Assembly: GCF_003671935.1 (NCBI RefSeq)
Contig: NZ_CP032759.1
Coordinates: 62,001 to 126,000 of the forward strand
From: Buchnera aphidicola (Rhopalosiphum maidis)
GTDB taxonomy: Bacteria > Pseudomonadota > Gammaproteobacteria > Enterobacterales > Enterobacteriaceae
Reading direction: 5' to 3'
DNA: 64,000 nucleotides
Shown one piece after another: positions 54,325 to 64,000 of the stretch; the stretch's first letter is position 1, and every line of letters begins with the position of its first letter. The notes beneath the pieces are model-generated. The model searched no databases, was not told the origin of the DNA, and worked only from the letters and a program-made list of their open reading frames with translations. A program made the position numbers and the translations under genes.

Positions 54325-54358
54325 ATCTTTCCTCAGAAAGATACATCTGAGGAAAGAT
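54325..54358 (-). terminator. Terminator of groES-groEL
   Basis: A 12-bp perfect inverted repeat (54325-54336 with 54347-54358) has a 10-nt loop. On the minus strand it is followed by TTTTATTTTTTTT, a strong T-rich tail, just downstream of the groEL stop. It may also serve the convergent epmB. Confidence 0.85.
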
Positions 54359-54397
54359 ATCTTTAAATTAATTTAAAAAGTATTAACTAAGAAATTT

Positions 54398-56056
<1,659 letters not shown>

Positions 56057-56112
56057 TTAAATATGTTGTTTTTATAAATATAACATATAGTTTAGTTTAC
56101 TAGCTTAGTTTA

Positions 56113-56403
56113 CTATTCAACAATTGCTAAAATGTCACTTTCAGTTAAAATTAATAATTCTTCGTTATCAATTTTTTCTGTTTTTGCACCATAACCTTCA
56201 TTAAAGATTACAACATCTCCAACTTTAACATCCAACGGTTTAATTTGACCATTATCTAGGACACGACCATTACCAACTGCTGTAATTGTTCCACGAGTAG
56301 ACTTTCCTGCAGCAGAACCTGTAAGAACAATACCACCTGCAGATTTCAATTCTGCTTCGTTACGTTTTACAAGCACACGATCATGCAATGGACGAATTTT
56401 CAT
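56113..56403 (-). CDS. groES: Co-chaperonin GroES
   Basis: Heptameric lid of the GroEL chamber. It has 96 residues (97 in E. coli). It starts [18 protein letters not shown]. The mobile loop [18 protein letters not shown], which contacts GroEL, is at about 23-40, and the C-terminus ends ESDILAIVE. An AGGAG Shine-Dalgarno precedes the ATG. A sigma-32-type promoter lies 88 nt upstream. Confidence 0.98.
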   Translation of the reverse strand: MKIRPLHDRVLVKRNEAELKSAGGIVLTGSAAGKSTRGTITAVGNGRVLDNGQIKPLDVKVGDVVIFNEGYGAKTEKIDNEELLILTESDILAIVE

Positions 56404-56490
56404 ATAACAATACTCCTGTGAATAATCCTGCTGAATTAGATTAAAAAAAAATTATTTTTTAATTGTTTAAAACTCTTTCTATATATTTAG

Positions 56491-56519
56491 ATATAGGGAT
56501 GCTTATTAAAACTTTCAAG
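56491..56519 (-). promoter_or_regulatory. Sigma-32 heat-shock promoter of groES-groEL
   Basis: Read on the minus strand: CTTGAAA (56519-56513), then 14 nt, then CCCTATAT (56498-56491). The sigma-32 consensus is CTTGAAA, a similar spacer, and CCCCATnT, so only one or two bases differ. The C-rich -10 element is striking in this AT-rich region. RpoH is encoded at 48607-49464. Confidence 0.88.
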
Positions 56520-56621
56520 GGTAAAAAATTATTTTTTTATTTTTTATTTTTAATTTTTACTGAAAATAGAAAAAAATTAGTTAAATTAAAAAAATTCAAA
56601 ACCAACTTCTATAAAAAAAGA

Positions 56622-56651
56622 TTGACAAAGTTTTATCTTTGATGATTTAAT
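56622..56651 (+). promoter_or_regulatory. Sigma-70 promoter of tRNA-Phe
   Basis: A perfect TTGACA (56622-56627) and TTTAAT (56646-56651, 5/6) are 18 nt apart and end 9 nt before the tRNA. The perfect -35 element makes this one of the better promoter candidates in the window. Confidence 0.65.
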
Positions 56652-56660
56652 GTAAAAACT

Positions 56661-56733
56661 GCCCGGATAGCTCAGTCGGTAGAGCAGGGGACTGAAAATC
56701 CCCGTGTCGGTGGTTCAATTCCGCCTCCGGGCA
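56661..56733 (+). tRNA. tRNA-Phe (anticodon GAA)
   Basis: 73 nt. The acceptor GCCCGGA pairs with TCCGGGC, discriminator A. The anticodon loop CTGAAAA carries GAA, the D arm is AGCTCAGTCGGTAGAGC, and the T loop is TTCAATT. CCA is not encoded. It is convergent with mnmE, 13 nt away. Confidence 0.97.
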
Positions 56734-56746
56734 AAAAATTGTATTT

Positions 56747-58117
56747 TTATTTTCCTATACAAAAAGTAGAAAAAATACGTTTTAATAAATCACTAGAAGT
56801 AAATTCACCTGTTATTTCTCCTAATAATTTATTTATTATAGAAAGTGATTCAGCTAGTAGTTCAATGTTTTTATATTTTGTCCAATTTTTTTGAGCTTTT
56901 AAAAACTCGCGATAAGATAAATCAATTTGATAAATGTGACGTCTTCTAGCTATAAAAAGACCCTCTTTAGCTTTATCCTTTTCTTTATTTAAAAGATGTT
57001 TCTTTAAAGTATCGATTCCTTGACCTGTAAGAGCGGAAACACTGATAAATAATAAATTATCAATTTTTTTAATTCCAAAAGAATCTTCTAATAAATCATT
57101 TTTATTTAAAACAAAAGTTACTTCTTGTATCTTATAAGAAGAAATTTTTTCCATGAATTGTATAGATAGTTTCTTTTGATCTTCTAAATTAATTGTTTTA
57201 TCCATTACATAAAGGATATGATCAGAATTTTTAATAATCTCCCAAGAACGTTGAATTCCAATTTTTTCAATTTCATCTTCTGTATTACGTAAACCTGCAG
57301 TATCAATTATTTCACATGAAATACCGTGAATATTTACATATTCGTAAAGAACATCGCGTGTTGTTCCAGGAAAATTAGTAACTATAGCTCTATCACGAGA
57401 TGATAAAATGTTCAATAAACTAGATTTTCCAGCATTTGGTGGTCCAACAATTGCTATTTTTTTTGCTTCTCTTATCAAACTACCTTCTGAAATTATACTT
57501 TTTATTTTTGAAAACTTATTATTCAATTTTTCAAAATTTGATATGACAAGGGTGTTAAAATCAAAAGAAATATTTTCTTCTGAAAAATCTATACTTGCTT
57601 CTATATTAGTACGAAATTCAATTAGTTCTTTTATTAATTCTTGAATATAAACTGAAAAACCTCCATGTAAAGAATTTAAGGAAGCTCGAACAACTGATTC
57701 TGTCTCAGAATTAATTAATTCGTCTATTGCTTCTGCTTGAATCAAATCAATTTTTCCATTTAAAAATGCTCGTTGACAAAATTCACCTGGTTGAGCTATT
57801 CTTATTTTAAGATTCTTTATGCATAAAATTCTTTTCATTAGTAAGTCCATGATAAAAGGACTTCCATGACCTTGTAATTCTAATACATCTTCACCTGTTA
57901 GAGAAAAAGGTGCTGGAAACCATAAAGATATCCCTTCATCTAATACCTTTTTATTCTTATCAAAAAATTTTGAATAAGTAGCAAATCTTGGCTTAGGGAC
58001 TTTACCCAATACGTTTATAGCCACTTGATCTGCATGAAGTCCTGAAATTCTTAATATTCCAACAGAACTTTTTCCCGGACAAGTAGCTTGAGCGATAATA
58101 GTTTCATTTTGAATCAT
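56747..58117 (-). CDS. mnmE: tRNA uridine-5-carboxymethylaminomethyl modification GTPase MnmE
   Basis: With MnmG it modifies U34 of several tRNAs. It has 456 residues (454 in E. coli). The N-terminal tetrahydrofolate-binding domain begins [19 protein letters not shown]. The helical domain holds an inserted G domain: [12 protein letters not shown] near 223, TTRDVLYE near 248, [16 protein letters not shown] near 267 and NKNDLL near 335. The C-terminal FCIGK keeps the conserved cysteine. It is also known as trmE. It is last gene of the rpmH-rnpA-yidD-yidC-mnmE run. Confidence 0.97.
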   Translation of the reverse strand: MIQNETIIAQATCPGKSSVGILRISGLHADQVAINVLGKVPKPRFATYSKFFDKNKKVLDEGISLWFPAPFSLTGEDVLELQGHGSPFIMDLLMKRILCIKNLKIRIAQPGEFCQRAFLNGKIDLIQAEAIDELINSETESVVRASLNSLHGGFSVYIQELIKELIEFRTNIEASIDFSEENISFDFNTLVISNFEKLNNKFSKIKSIISEGSLIREAKKIAIVGPPNAGKSSLLNILSSRDRAIVTNFPGTTRDVLYEYVNIHGISCEIIDTAGLRNTEDEIEKIGIQRSWEIIKNSDHILYVMDKTINLEDQKKLSIQFMEKISSYKIQEVTFVLNKNDLLEDSFGIKKIDNLLFISVSALTGQGIDTLKKHLLNKEKDKAKEGLFIARRRHIYQIDLSYREFLKAQKNWTKYKNIELLAESLSIINKLLGEITGEFTSSDLLKRIFSTFCIGK

Positions 58118-58168
58118 AAAATATTTTCTTAATTTGCAAATAAAAAAAACAACTAACTTTTATCTTTT

Positions 58169-59767
58169 TTATTTCTTTTTAAAATTAGATAGAATAAATT
58201 TTTGTTGTATAATAGTCACTAAATTACTGACTATATAATATAAAACTAATCCTGACGGAAACCATAAAAAAAATACTGTAAAAACAACAGGCATAAAATT
58301 CATTATTTTTTGTTGAAATGGATCTGAAATACTATTAGATGACGTTCTTTGGATAAAAAACATAGTTAAACCCATAACTATAGGTAAAACATAATATGGA
58401 TCCTGATCAGATAAATCTTTTATCCAAAATAAAAAGGGAGCGTGACGTAATTCAACAGAACCAATCAACATATAATAAAGAGATAAAAAAATAGGCATTT
58501 GAATAAAAATTGGCAAACAACCACCTAATGGATTTATTTTTTCTTTTTTATATAAAGCCATCATTTCTCTACTCATTTGTTGCTTATCGTGTCCAAAATT
58601 TTTCTTTAACTCATTAATTTTAGGTTGTAATTCACGCATTTTTGCCATAGAAGTATACTGTGCTTTTGTTAACGGATAAGTAACACCTTTCATGATAAAA
58701 GTAATTAAAATAATAGAAAAACCCCAATTTCCTATAATATTATATATAATACTTAATAATTTAAATAAAGGTTGAGATAAAAACCAAAGCCAACCATAAT
58801 CCACTGTTAAATCTAAATTTGGTGCTACTGCTGCCATCTCTTCCTGTTTTTCAGGTCCCACCCACAATTTAGATTTTATAATATATTTAGAATTAGAGGG
58901 GATATTAATTAAAGAAGATTTATATCCAATGATAGCTGTACCATTATCTAGATAAGATGTATAAATTATATTAGAACCAATATTAGTTTGAGGTATCCAA
59001 GCAACAACAAAATATTGTTGTAACATAGCAATCCAGCCATCATTAGTCGTAATATTTAAATGTTTATTATTAGCGATATTATCAAATTTGTATTTTTCAT
59101 ATTTAAAATCTGAACTTGAATAAGCAGCACCACGAAAAGTCTGAAGAGCAAAATTACCACTATAAATATCACGATTTTTAGGCAATTTAATGGTTTGTTT
59201 CAATTGTCCAAAAATATTTAATTCTAAGTTTTTATTACTAGAATTATCAATATCATACTCTATATGTACATCATATCTTCCCGATTTAAGAATGAAATTT
59301 TTTATATAAGTTATCCCATTTTTTCCAACAAAAGTTATTGGAACACGTAATTCTTTTTGATTATTCCTTAATTCAAAAAAATTTTTTTTTGCAGAATACA
59401 ACGGTCTGATATTATTCATTGAACTATCTGGACCATCTTTCCCAATTAGTCCACTTTGTGCCTGATAGACAAAATCAGATTTTGTTTCTAATAATTTAAA
59501 ATGATTAGGAGAATTTAGTTTGTCTTTATAATCAAGTAAACTTGCTTCTTCTATATCACCTCCATACATATTTACAACTAAACGAAGTACGTCATTTTTA
59601 ATAATTATTTGATTTTTTTTTTCTTTTTTATAGTTCAAATAAACACGAGAATTAGTCGTTTCATTTGTTTTATTTTTTTTTAATGATTGACTTTGCCATT
59701 CTTGCCATAATAAAAAAGAAACAAATAAAAAAGCAAAAATAAAAAAATTACGCTGTAATTCCATCAT
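58169..59767 (-). CDS. yidC: Membrane protein insertase YidC
   Basis: Inserts and folds inner-membrane proteins, alone or with SecYEG. It has 532 residues (548 in E. coli). TM1 is at about 7-21, followed by a large periplasmic domain (about 40-330). Then come five C-terminal membrane segments, with GNWGFSIILITFIMKGVTYPLTKAQY near 345-370 and GGCLPIFIQMPIFLSLYYML near 415-434. The start overlaps the yidD stop by one base (TAATG), so the two are translationally coupled. Confidence 0.96.
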   Translation of the reverse strand: MMELQRNFFIFAFLFVSFLLWQEWQSQSLKKNKTNETTNSRVYLNYKKEKKNQIIIKNDVLRLVVNMYGGDIEEASLLDYKDKLNSPNHFKLLETKSDFVYQAQSGLIGKDGPDSSMNNIRPLYSAKKNFFELRNNQKELRVPITFVGKNGITYIKNFILKSGRYDVHIEYDIDNSSNKNLELNIFGQLKQTIKLPKNRDIYSGNFALQTFRGAAYSSSDFKYEKYKFDNIANNKHLNITTNDGWIAMLQQYFVVAWIPQTNIGSNIIYTSYLDNGTAIIGYKSSLINIPSNSKYIIKSKLWVGPEKQEEMAAVAPNLDLTVDYGWLWFLSQPLFKLLSIIYNIIGNWGFSIILITFIMKGVTYPLTKAQYTSMAKMRELQPKINELKKNFGHDKQQMSREMMALYKKEKINPLGGCLPIFIQMPIFLSLYYMLIGSVELRHAPFLFWIKDLSDQDPYYVLPIVMGLTMFFIQRTSSNSISDPFQQKIMNFMPVVFTVFFLWFPSGLVLYYIVSNLVTIIQQKFILSNFKKK

Positions 59768-60024
59768 TAATATTCACTTTTATTTTTAACTTTCAAAGGT
59801 AATAAATCATCTCCTCCTTCATGAAATGGATGACATTTACATAAACGTAAAATTGTTAAAATTAAACCTTTAAAAACACCAAATCTACGTAAAGATAAAA
59901 TCATATACGATGAACAAGTAGGATAAAAACGACAATTCGGCTGCATAAAAAAACTAATACAATTTTGATAGATTAAAACAAAAAAAGTTAAAAAAAATAC
60001 AACTATCGTTGATAGTTTGACCAT
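59767..60024 (-). CDS. yidD: Membrane protein insertion efficiency factor YidD
   Basis: Small protein of the rpmH-rnpA-yidD-yidC cluster, thought to help YidC. It has 85 residues, as in E. coli. The core [45 protein letters not shown] at about 29-73 keeps the four conserved cysteines and the HPFHxGG motif. It begins with a hydrophobic stretch. It overlaps the end of rnpA by 22 nt. Confidence 0.94.
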   Translation of the reverse strand: MVKLSTIVVFFLTFFVLIYQNCISFFMQPNCRFYPTCSSYMILSLRRFGVFKGLILTILRLCKCHPFHEGGDDLLPLKVKNKSEY

Positions 60025-60347
60025 ATGTTCTCCAATATATTTGTTATTTTTTTATTATCTAAATAAACAATGCTTTTCCTCGCTATAACAATAAAATCCA
60101 TTGAAATTAATTTATGTTGTAATAAACGAAAAGTTTCTCGAATTAATCGTTTAATTGTATTACGCTTATATGCATGTTTGATGTTTTTACGAGATATACT
60201 AAGACCTAATCTAGGATGTCCTAATAAATTAGAACGTCCTAATATATTTATTTGAAAAGTATTTTTAGTACAAGGATTGCTAAAAACATATTGAAAACTT
60301 TCAGATCTCAACAACCTTGATTTTTTTTTTAAAAAATAATTTAACAC
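60003..60347 (-). CDS. rnpA: Ribonuclease P protein component
   Basis: Protein subunit that aids the RNA enzyme in 5' maturation of tRNAs. It has 114 residues (119 in E. coli). The family RNR region [22 protein letters not shown] is at about 55-76, and [16 protein letters not shown] is near 39-54. The start codon is GTG, as in E. coli. It lies 13 nt after rpmH and overlaps yidD. The matching RNA gene rnpB is not in this window. Confidence 0.95.
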   Translation of the reverse strand: MLNYFLKKKSRLLRSESFQYVFSNPCTKNTFQINILGRSNLLGHPRLGLSISRKNIKHAYKRNTIKRLIRETFRLLQHKLISMDFIVIARKSIVYLDNKKITNILENIWSNYQR

Positions 60348-60360
60348 TATATTTAACCTA

Positions 60361-60504
60361 TTATTTACTGGAAACAGTTAAACGCGTTCTCAGTTTTGCA
60401 CGTCTACGTGATAAAATATAACGACCATTTTTAGTTGCCATCCGAATTCTAAACCCATGTGAACGATTACGTTTTAATATTGATGGTTGGAAAGTTCGTT
60501 TCAT
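60361..60504 (-). CDS. rpmH: 50S ribosomal protein L34
   Basis: Very small basic ribosomal protein. Translation of the minus strand from 60504 gives 47 residues starting [19 protein letters not shown] and ending LTVSSK, one residue longer than E. coli L34. The Arg/Lys-rich core [17 protein letters not shown] is typical. It is first gene of the leftward rpmH-rnpA-yidD-yidC-mnmE group and divergent from dnaA, the conserved arrangement near many bacterial origins. Confidence 0.97.
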   Translation of the reverse strand: MKRTFQPSILKRNRSHGFRIRMATKNGRYILSRRRAKLRTRLTVSSK

Positions 60505-60839
60505 TTTAATGTTTACCTAAATGTACTTTATTAAATACAATTAATAAGATTCTCTAAAAAAAAGAGAAGAAGATTTTTTCAAATGATAAAACTAAATTTA
60601 GTTTAGCTATTAAATCAGTAATTCATTATTTTTTTTATAAAAAACAAAATCTAAAAAATCACTTCTTTAAATAAAGAATATATTACATCCTTTTCGTTAT
60701 ACTCACCAATCTTAAATTGTATAACTTTTAATGTAAAAAAATATATTTTTTTTTATATAAAATATATGTGTCAAAATAGAAAAATAAAAAATAGCAATTT
60801 TTTCAAATTTTATTTAATTTTGTTCGCTTGGAGTCTACC
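60505..60839. other. 335-nt divergent region between rpmH and dnaA
   Basis: Contains the divergent promoters. There is no cluster of DnaA boxes: the best match to TTATnCACA is TTATACTCA at 60697-60705, with one mismatch. A small hairpin TTCTCT (60550-60555) with AGAGAA (60563-60568) lies near rpmH, and long T-runs lie near 60743-60760. No reading frame is present. GGAG at 60830-60833 is the dnaA ribosome-binding site. Confidence 0.6.
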
Positions 60840-62204
60840 GTGTCACTTTGTCTTTGGAAACAGTGTCTTGACCGGTTGCAGGATGAGCTTCCATCTACGG
60901 AATTTAGTATGTGGATACGCTCTCTGAAAGCCAAACTAAACAATAATACTTTAGAAATATATGCTCCAAATCAATTTATTTTAGATTGGGTAAAAGATAA
61001 ATATTTAATTCATTTTAAAAAAATACTGCAAGATTTTTGTGGTTCTAATTCACCATTAATAAAATTTAAAGTATATCAAAATTCTAAAGAAAAAAAATTT
61101 AAAAAAAACATTTCACAGAAAGCACAAAATATAAATGAAAAACCAATTTGGGATAAAATACCAATTTTTAAACAATCATCTTATCGTTCAAATATTAATA
61201 AAAAACATAATTTTGATAATTTTATAGAAGGAAAATCAAATCAATTAGCACGAGCAGCAGCATCTCAAGTAGCTAATAACCCTGGAAATTCCTATAATCC
61301 ACTTTTTTTATATGGAGGTACAGGATTAGGAAAAACACATTTATTACATGCTATAGGAAACGGAATATTAGCATATAAATATAATGTCAAAATCATCTAT
61401 ATGCATTCTGAACGTTTTGTACAAGATATGGTCAAAGCTCTACAAAATAATGCAATTGAAAAATTTAAATTATACTATCGTTCTGTTGATGCATTATTAA
61501 TTGATGACATTCAGTTTTTCGCACATAAAGAACGTTCTCAAGAAGAGTTTTTTCATACATTTAACGCTCTTTTAGAAGGAAACCAACAAATTATTTTAAC
61601 TTCTGATCGTTATCCTAAAGAAATTAATGGCGTTGAAGATCGTTTAAAATCAAGGTTTGGTTGGGGTCTTACAGTTGCTATTGATCCACCAGAATTAGAA
61701 ACTAGAGTTGCTATTTTAATAAAAAAAGCAGATGAAAATAATATTATATTACCTGATGAAGTTGCATTCTTCATAGCTAAACATTTACGTTCTAATGTTC
61801 GAGAATTAGAAGGAGCTCTAAATAGAGTAATTGTTAACGCTAATTTTACTAATCGCTCTATTACTGTAGAATTTGTTCGAGAAGCGCTTCGAGATATACT
61901 AGCTTTGCAGGAAAAACTTGTTACTATTGATAATATTCAAAAAACAGTTGCAGAATATTACAAAATAAAAGTAGCAGATTTATTATCTAGACGACGCTCT
62001 CGCTCAGTAGCTCGGCCAAGACAAATGGCAATGGCTATGGCAAAAGAATTGACTAATCATAGCTTACCTGAAATTGGAGATGCTTTCAGTGGAAGGGATC
62101 ATACTACAGTACTGCATGCTTGTCGTAAAATTGAACAATTACGTGAAGAAAGTCACGATATTAAAGAAGATTTTTCAAATTTAATTAGAACTCTATCAGT
62201 GTGA
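60840..62204 (+). CDS. dnaA: Chromosomal replication initiator DnaA
   Basis: AAA+ protein that binds DnaA boxes and opens oriC. I place the start at the GTG at 60840, giving [18 protein letters not shown], as in E. coli, with GGAG six bases before it. The TTG at 60828 would add four residues. It has 454 residues (467 in E. coli) with a shortened linker domain II. Walker A is [16 protein letters not shown] near 155-170 and Walker B is [10 protein letters not shown] near 215. The DNA-binding domain IV has [25 protein letters not shown] and [16 protein letters not shown]. The dnaN start is 4 nt downstream. Confidence 0.97.
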   Translation: MSLCLWKQCLDRLQDELPSTEFSMWIRSLKAKLNNNTLEIYAPNQFILDWVKDKYLIHFKKILQDFCGSNSPLIKFKVYQNSKEKKFKKNISQKAQNINEKPIWDKIPIFKQSSYRSNINKKHNFDNFIEGKSNQLARAAASQVANNPGNSYNPLFLYGGTGLGKTHLLHAIGNGILAYKYNVKIIYMHSERFVQDMVKALQNNAIEKFKLYYRSVDALLIDDIQFFAHKERSQEEFFHTFNALLEGNQQIILTSDRYPKEINGVEDRLKSRFGWGLTVAIDPPELETRVAILIKKADENNIILPDEVAFFIAKHLRSNVRELEGALNRVIVNANFTNRSITVEFVREALRDILALQEKLVTIDNIQKTVAEYYKIKVADLLSRRRSRSVARPRQMAMAMAKELTNHSLPEIGDAFSGRDHTTVLHACRKIEQLREESHDIKEDFSNLIRTLSV

Positions 62205-62208
62205 TATT

Positions 62209-63309
62209 ATGAAATTTATTATTCAAAACGATATTTTAGTTAAAAATTTAAAAAAAATAACACGATTACTAGTAAAAAATGTTTCATTTCCTATTTTAGA
62301 AAATATATTAATTCAAATTGAAAATGGAATATTATCTTTAACAACAACTAATTTAGAAATAGAACTTGTTTCAAAAATTGAAATTTTAACAAAATACATA
62401 CCAGGAAAAACAACTATTTCAGGTAGAAAAATTCTAAATATTTGTCGAAATTTTTCGGAAAAATCACAAATAAAAATGCAATTAAAAGAAAAAAAAATGT
62501 ATATTTCTTCTGAAAATAGTAATTATGTATTAAGTACTTTATCTGCTGAAACTTTTCCAAACCATCAAAATTTTAATCATATTTCTAATTTTTATATATC
62601 CTCAAATATCCTAAAGGAAATGATAGAAAAAACAGAATTTTCAATGGGAAAACAAGATGTACGATATTACTTAAATGGTATGTTGTTAGAAAAGAAAGAT
62701 GAGTATCTACGTAGTGTTGCTACAGATGGATATAGATTAGCAATATCACATACTCAATTAAAAAAAGATATTAATTTTTTTTCAATTATTATTCCAAGCA
62801 AAGCAGTAATGGAATTATTAAGATTATTAAACATTAAATCAAAATCATTAAATATTTTAATTGGTACCAACAGCATAAGAATACATATAAAAAATTTAAT
62901 TTTTACTACTCAATTAATTGAAGGTGAATACCCTGATTATGAAAGTGTTTTATTTAAAGAAAAAAAGAATCCTATTGTTATCAATTCTATTTTATTAAAA
63001 AAATCATTATTACGTGCTGCTGTTTTTGCTCATGAAAAATTTTGTGGAATTGAAATAAATATTAAAAACAATAAATGTCAAGTACTATCTGATAATCAGG
63101 AAGAAGAAACTGCCGAAGATCTATTCGGTATCAATTATTTTGGAGAAGCAATAGAAATATCAATAAATGTTTATTATTTATTAGATGTAATCAATAATAT
63201 AAAAAGTGAAAAAATTACCTTGTTTTTAAATAAATCTCAATCTTCGATACAAATTGAAGAAGAAAATAATTCTTCAAATTCATACGTTATAATGCTATTG
63301 AAAAGATAA
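62209..63309 (+). CDS. dnaN: DNA polymerase III beta subunit (sliding clamp)
   Basis: Ring-shaped clamp that tethers polymerase III to DNA. It has 366 residues, as in E. coli, with three repeated clamp domains. The first begins [49 protein letters not shown] near 152-182 is the family signature, and it ends YVIMLLKR, close to the YVVMPMRL of E. coli. The C-terminal partner-binding pocket residues MxxR are partly changed (M-L-L-K-R). dnaA lies 4 nt upstream. In E. coli recF follows; here gyrB follows after 143 nt and recF is missing. Confidence 0.96.
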   Translation: MKFIIQNDILVKNLKKITRLLVKNVSFPILENILIQIENGILSLTTTNLEIELVSKIEILTKYIPGKTTISGRKILNICRNFSEKSQIKMQLKEKKMYISSENSNYVLSTLSAETFPNHQNFNHISNFYISSNILKEMIEKTEFSMGKQDVRYYLNGMLLEKKDEYLRSVATDGYRLAISHTQLKKDINFFSIIIPSKAVMELLRLLNIKSKSLNILIGTNSIRIHIKNLIFTTQLIEGEYPDYESVLFKEKKNPIVINSILLKKSLLRAAVFAHEKFCGIEINIKNNKCQVLSDNQEEETAEDLFGINYFGEAIEISINVYYLLDVINNIKSEKITLFLNKSQSSIQIEEENNSSNSYVIMLLKR

Positions 63310-63398
63310 AAAAGAATAATTTAAATATATCAAAAAATTTTAGAACATAAACTTTATAATATTAAAAAAAATAATTAAAGTTTTAAAAATAAAAAATA

Positions 63399-63415
63399 TA
63401 TCATTATTAATGATA
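63399..63415. repeat. Short palindrome upstream of gyrB
   Basis: TATCATT-ATT-AATGATA (63399-63415) is a 7-bp perfect inverted repeat in the dnaN-gyrB gap, 38 nt before gyrB. It could be an operator remnant or a chance A/T palindrome. Confidence 0.35.
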
Positions 63416-63452
63416 AAAACATTTTATCAATAAAAAAATAATAAGGAAAAAT

Positions 63453-64000
63453 ATGATAGATACCTATAATTCTTCCAAAATTAAAATATTAAGAGGATTA
63501 GATGCTGTTCGTAAAAGACCAGGAATGTATATTGGAGATACTGATGATGGAAGTGGACTGCATCATATGGTATTCGAAATTGTAGATAATTCTATTGATG
63601 AAGCACTAGCAGGATTTTGTAAAGAAATTAAAGTAGTAATTCATTCTGACAATTCAGTGTCGATTAAAGATGATGGAAGAGGTATTCCAACGGACATACA
63701 TCCTGAAGAAAATATTTCAGCAGCAGAAGTTATTATGACAGTATTACATTCAGGTGGTAAGTTTGACAATTCTTCTTATAAAATATCAGGGGGACTGCAT
63801 GGTGTAGGAATATCAGTTGTGAATGCTTTGTCAGAAAAACTAGAATTAGTAATTTACAAAAATAAGAAGAAATATCAACAAATATATAAAAACGGAAATC
63901 CAGAATCAGCTTTACGTGTTATAGATAAAGCTCATTCAACAGGTACATATATAAGATTTTGGCCTAGCTATAAAATTTTTACTAATAAAACAGACTTTAA
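63453..64000 (+). CDS. gyrB: DNA gyrase subunit B (N-terminal part, cut by window edge)
   Basis: ATPase subunit of the type II topoisomerase that introduces negative supercoils. About 182 residues are visible, from [19 protein letters not shown]. The GHKL ATPase motifs are intact: [13 protein letters not shown] near 41-53 (with the catalytic Glu and Asn), [13 protein letters not shown] near 72-84 and [16 protein letters not shown] near 112-127. An AAGGA Shine-Dalgarno precedes the ATG. The rest lies beyond the window. Confidence 0.97.
   Translation, partial: MIDTYNSSKIKILRGLDAVRKRPGMYIGDTDDGSGLHHMVFEIVDNSIDEALAGFCKEIKVVIHSDNSVSIKDDGRGIPTDIHPEENISAAEVIMTVLHSGGKFDNSSYKISGGLHGVGISVVNALSEKLELVIYKNKKKYQQIYKNGNPESALRVIDKAHSTGTYIRFWPSYKIFTNKTDF

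Overview
This window is a stretch of chromosome from a strongly reduced, very AT-rich gammaproteobacterial insect endosymbiont. The best match is Buchnera aphidicola, the aphid symbiont. The proteins are plainly Escherichia coli-like. The gene order is a series of E. coli blocks joined together (rpmH-dnaA-dnaN-gyrB, groESL, efp/epmB, rsmD/ftsY/rpoH, glmUS, metE/metR, purH-hupA, rpoC-rpoB-rplL..secE-tRNAs, murB, argECBGH, rpsU-dnaG-rpoD, ptsHI-crr). Almost everything is single-copy core metabolism or information processing. I saw no IS elements, prophage, CRISPR array, toxin-antitoxin, defence system or secretion cluster. The species assignment is inference from gene content and order as I remember them.

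Layout. 1-10.2 kb: ligA (3' end cut by the window edge), cysK, ptsH-ptsI-crr (PTS phosphorelay), uppP, cca, a kinase-only hldE, ribB. 10.2-23.4 kb: tsaD, the rpsU-dnaG-rpoD macromolecular synthesis operon, cysE, secB, a rhodanese-like yibN, then argH-G-B-C with divergent argE. 23.4-38.2 kb: metF, murB (start interrupted at a poly-A tract), a four-tRNA cluster (Thr-Tyr-Gly-Thr), secE-nusG-rplK-rplA-rplJ-rplL-rpoB-rpoC. 38.2-50.7 kb: hupA, purH, metE with its divergent regulator metR, yigL, glmU-glmS, rpoH, ftsY. 50.8-64 kb: rsmD, dnaT-dnaC, efp with divergent epmB, groES-groEL behind a heat-shock promoter, tRNA-Phe, mnmE-yidC-yidD-rnpA-rpmH, and divergent dnaA-dnaN-gyrB (gyrB cut by the window edge).

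How the genes work together. The symbiotic nutrition genes stand out. cysE+cysK make cysteine, metF+metE make methionine, argECBGH covers most of arginine synthesis, and ribB serves riboflavin. purH fits recycling of AICAR left over from histidine synthesis. The housekeeping part encodes the RNA polymerase core, the main sigma factor and the heat-shock sigma factor, primase, replication initiator and clamp, primosome loaders, the GroE chaperonin, SecB/SecE/FtsY/YidC export functions, and EF-P with its lysine-modifying enzyme.

No previously undescribed system is evident. The points most worth a second look are marks of reductive evolution. (1) murB can only be read from its ATG if one A is gained in a 10-A run. 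(2) The acidic linker of rpoD consists of eight perfect copies of a 12-bp repeat. (3) hldE has lost its adenylyltransferase half. (4) cca has lost its HD-phosphohydrolase residues. (5) yibN lacks the rhodanese catalytic cysteine. (6) A LysR-type regulator, metR, survives with a palindrome over its promoter. (7) A near-consensus sigma-32 promoter sits upstream of groES. (8) The space where E. coli has the L1 autoregulatory leader is gone. (9) The region upstream of dnaA has no recognisable DnaA-box cluster.
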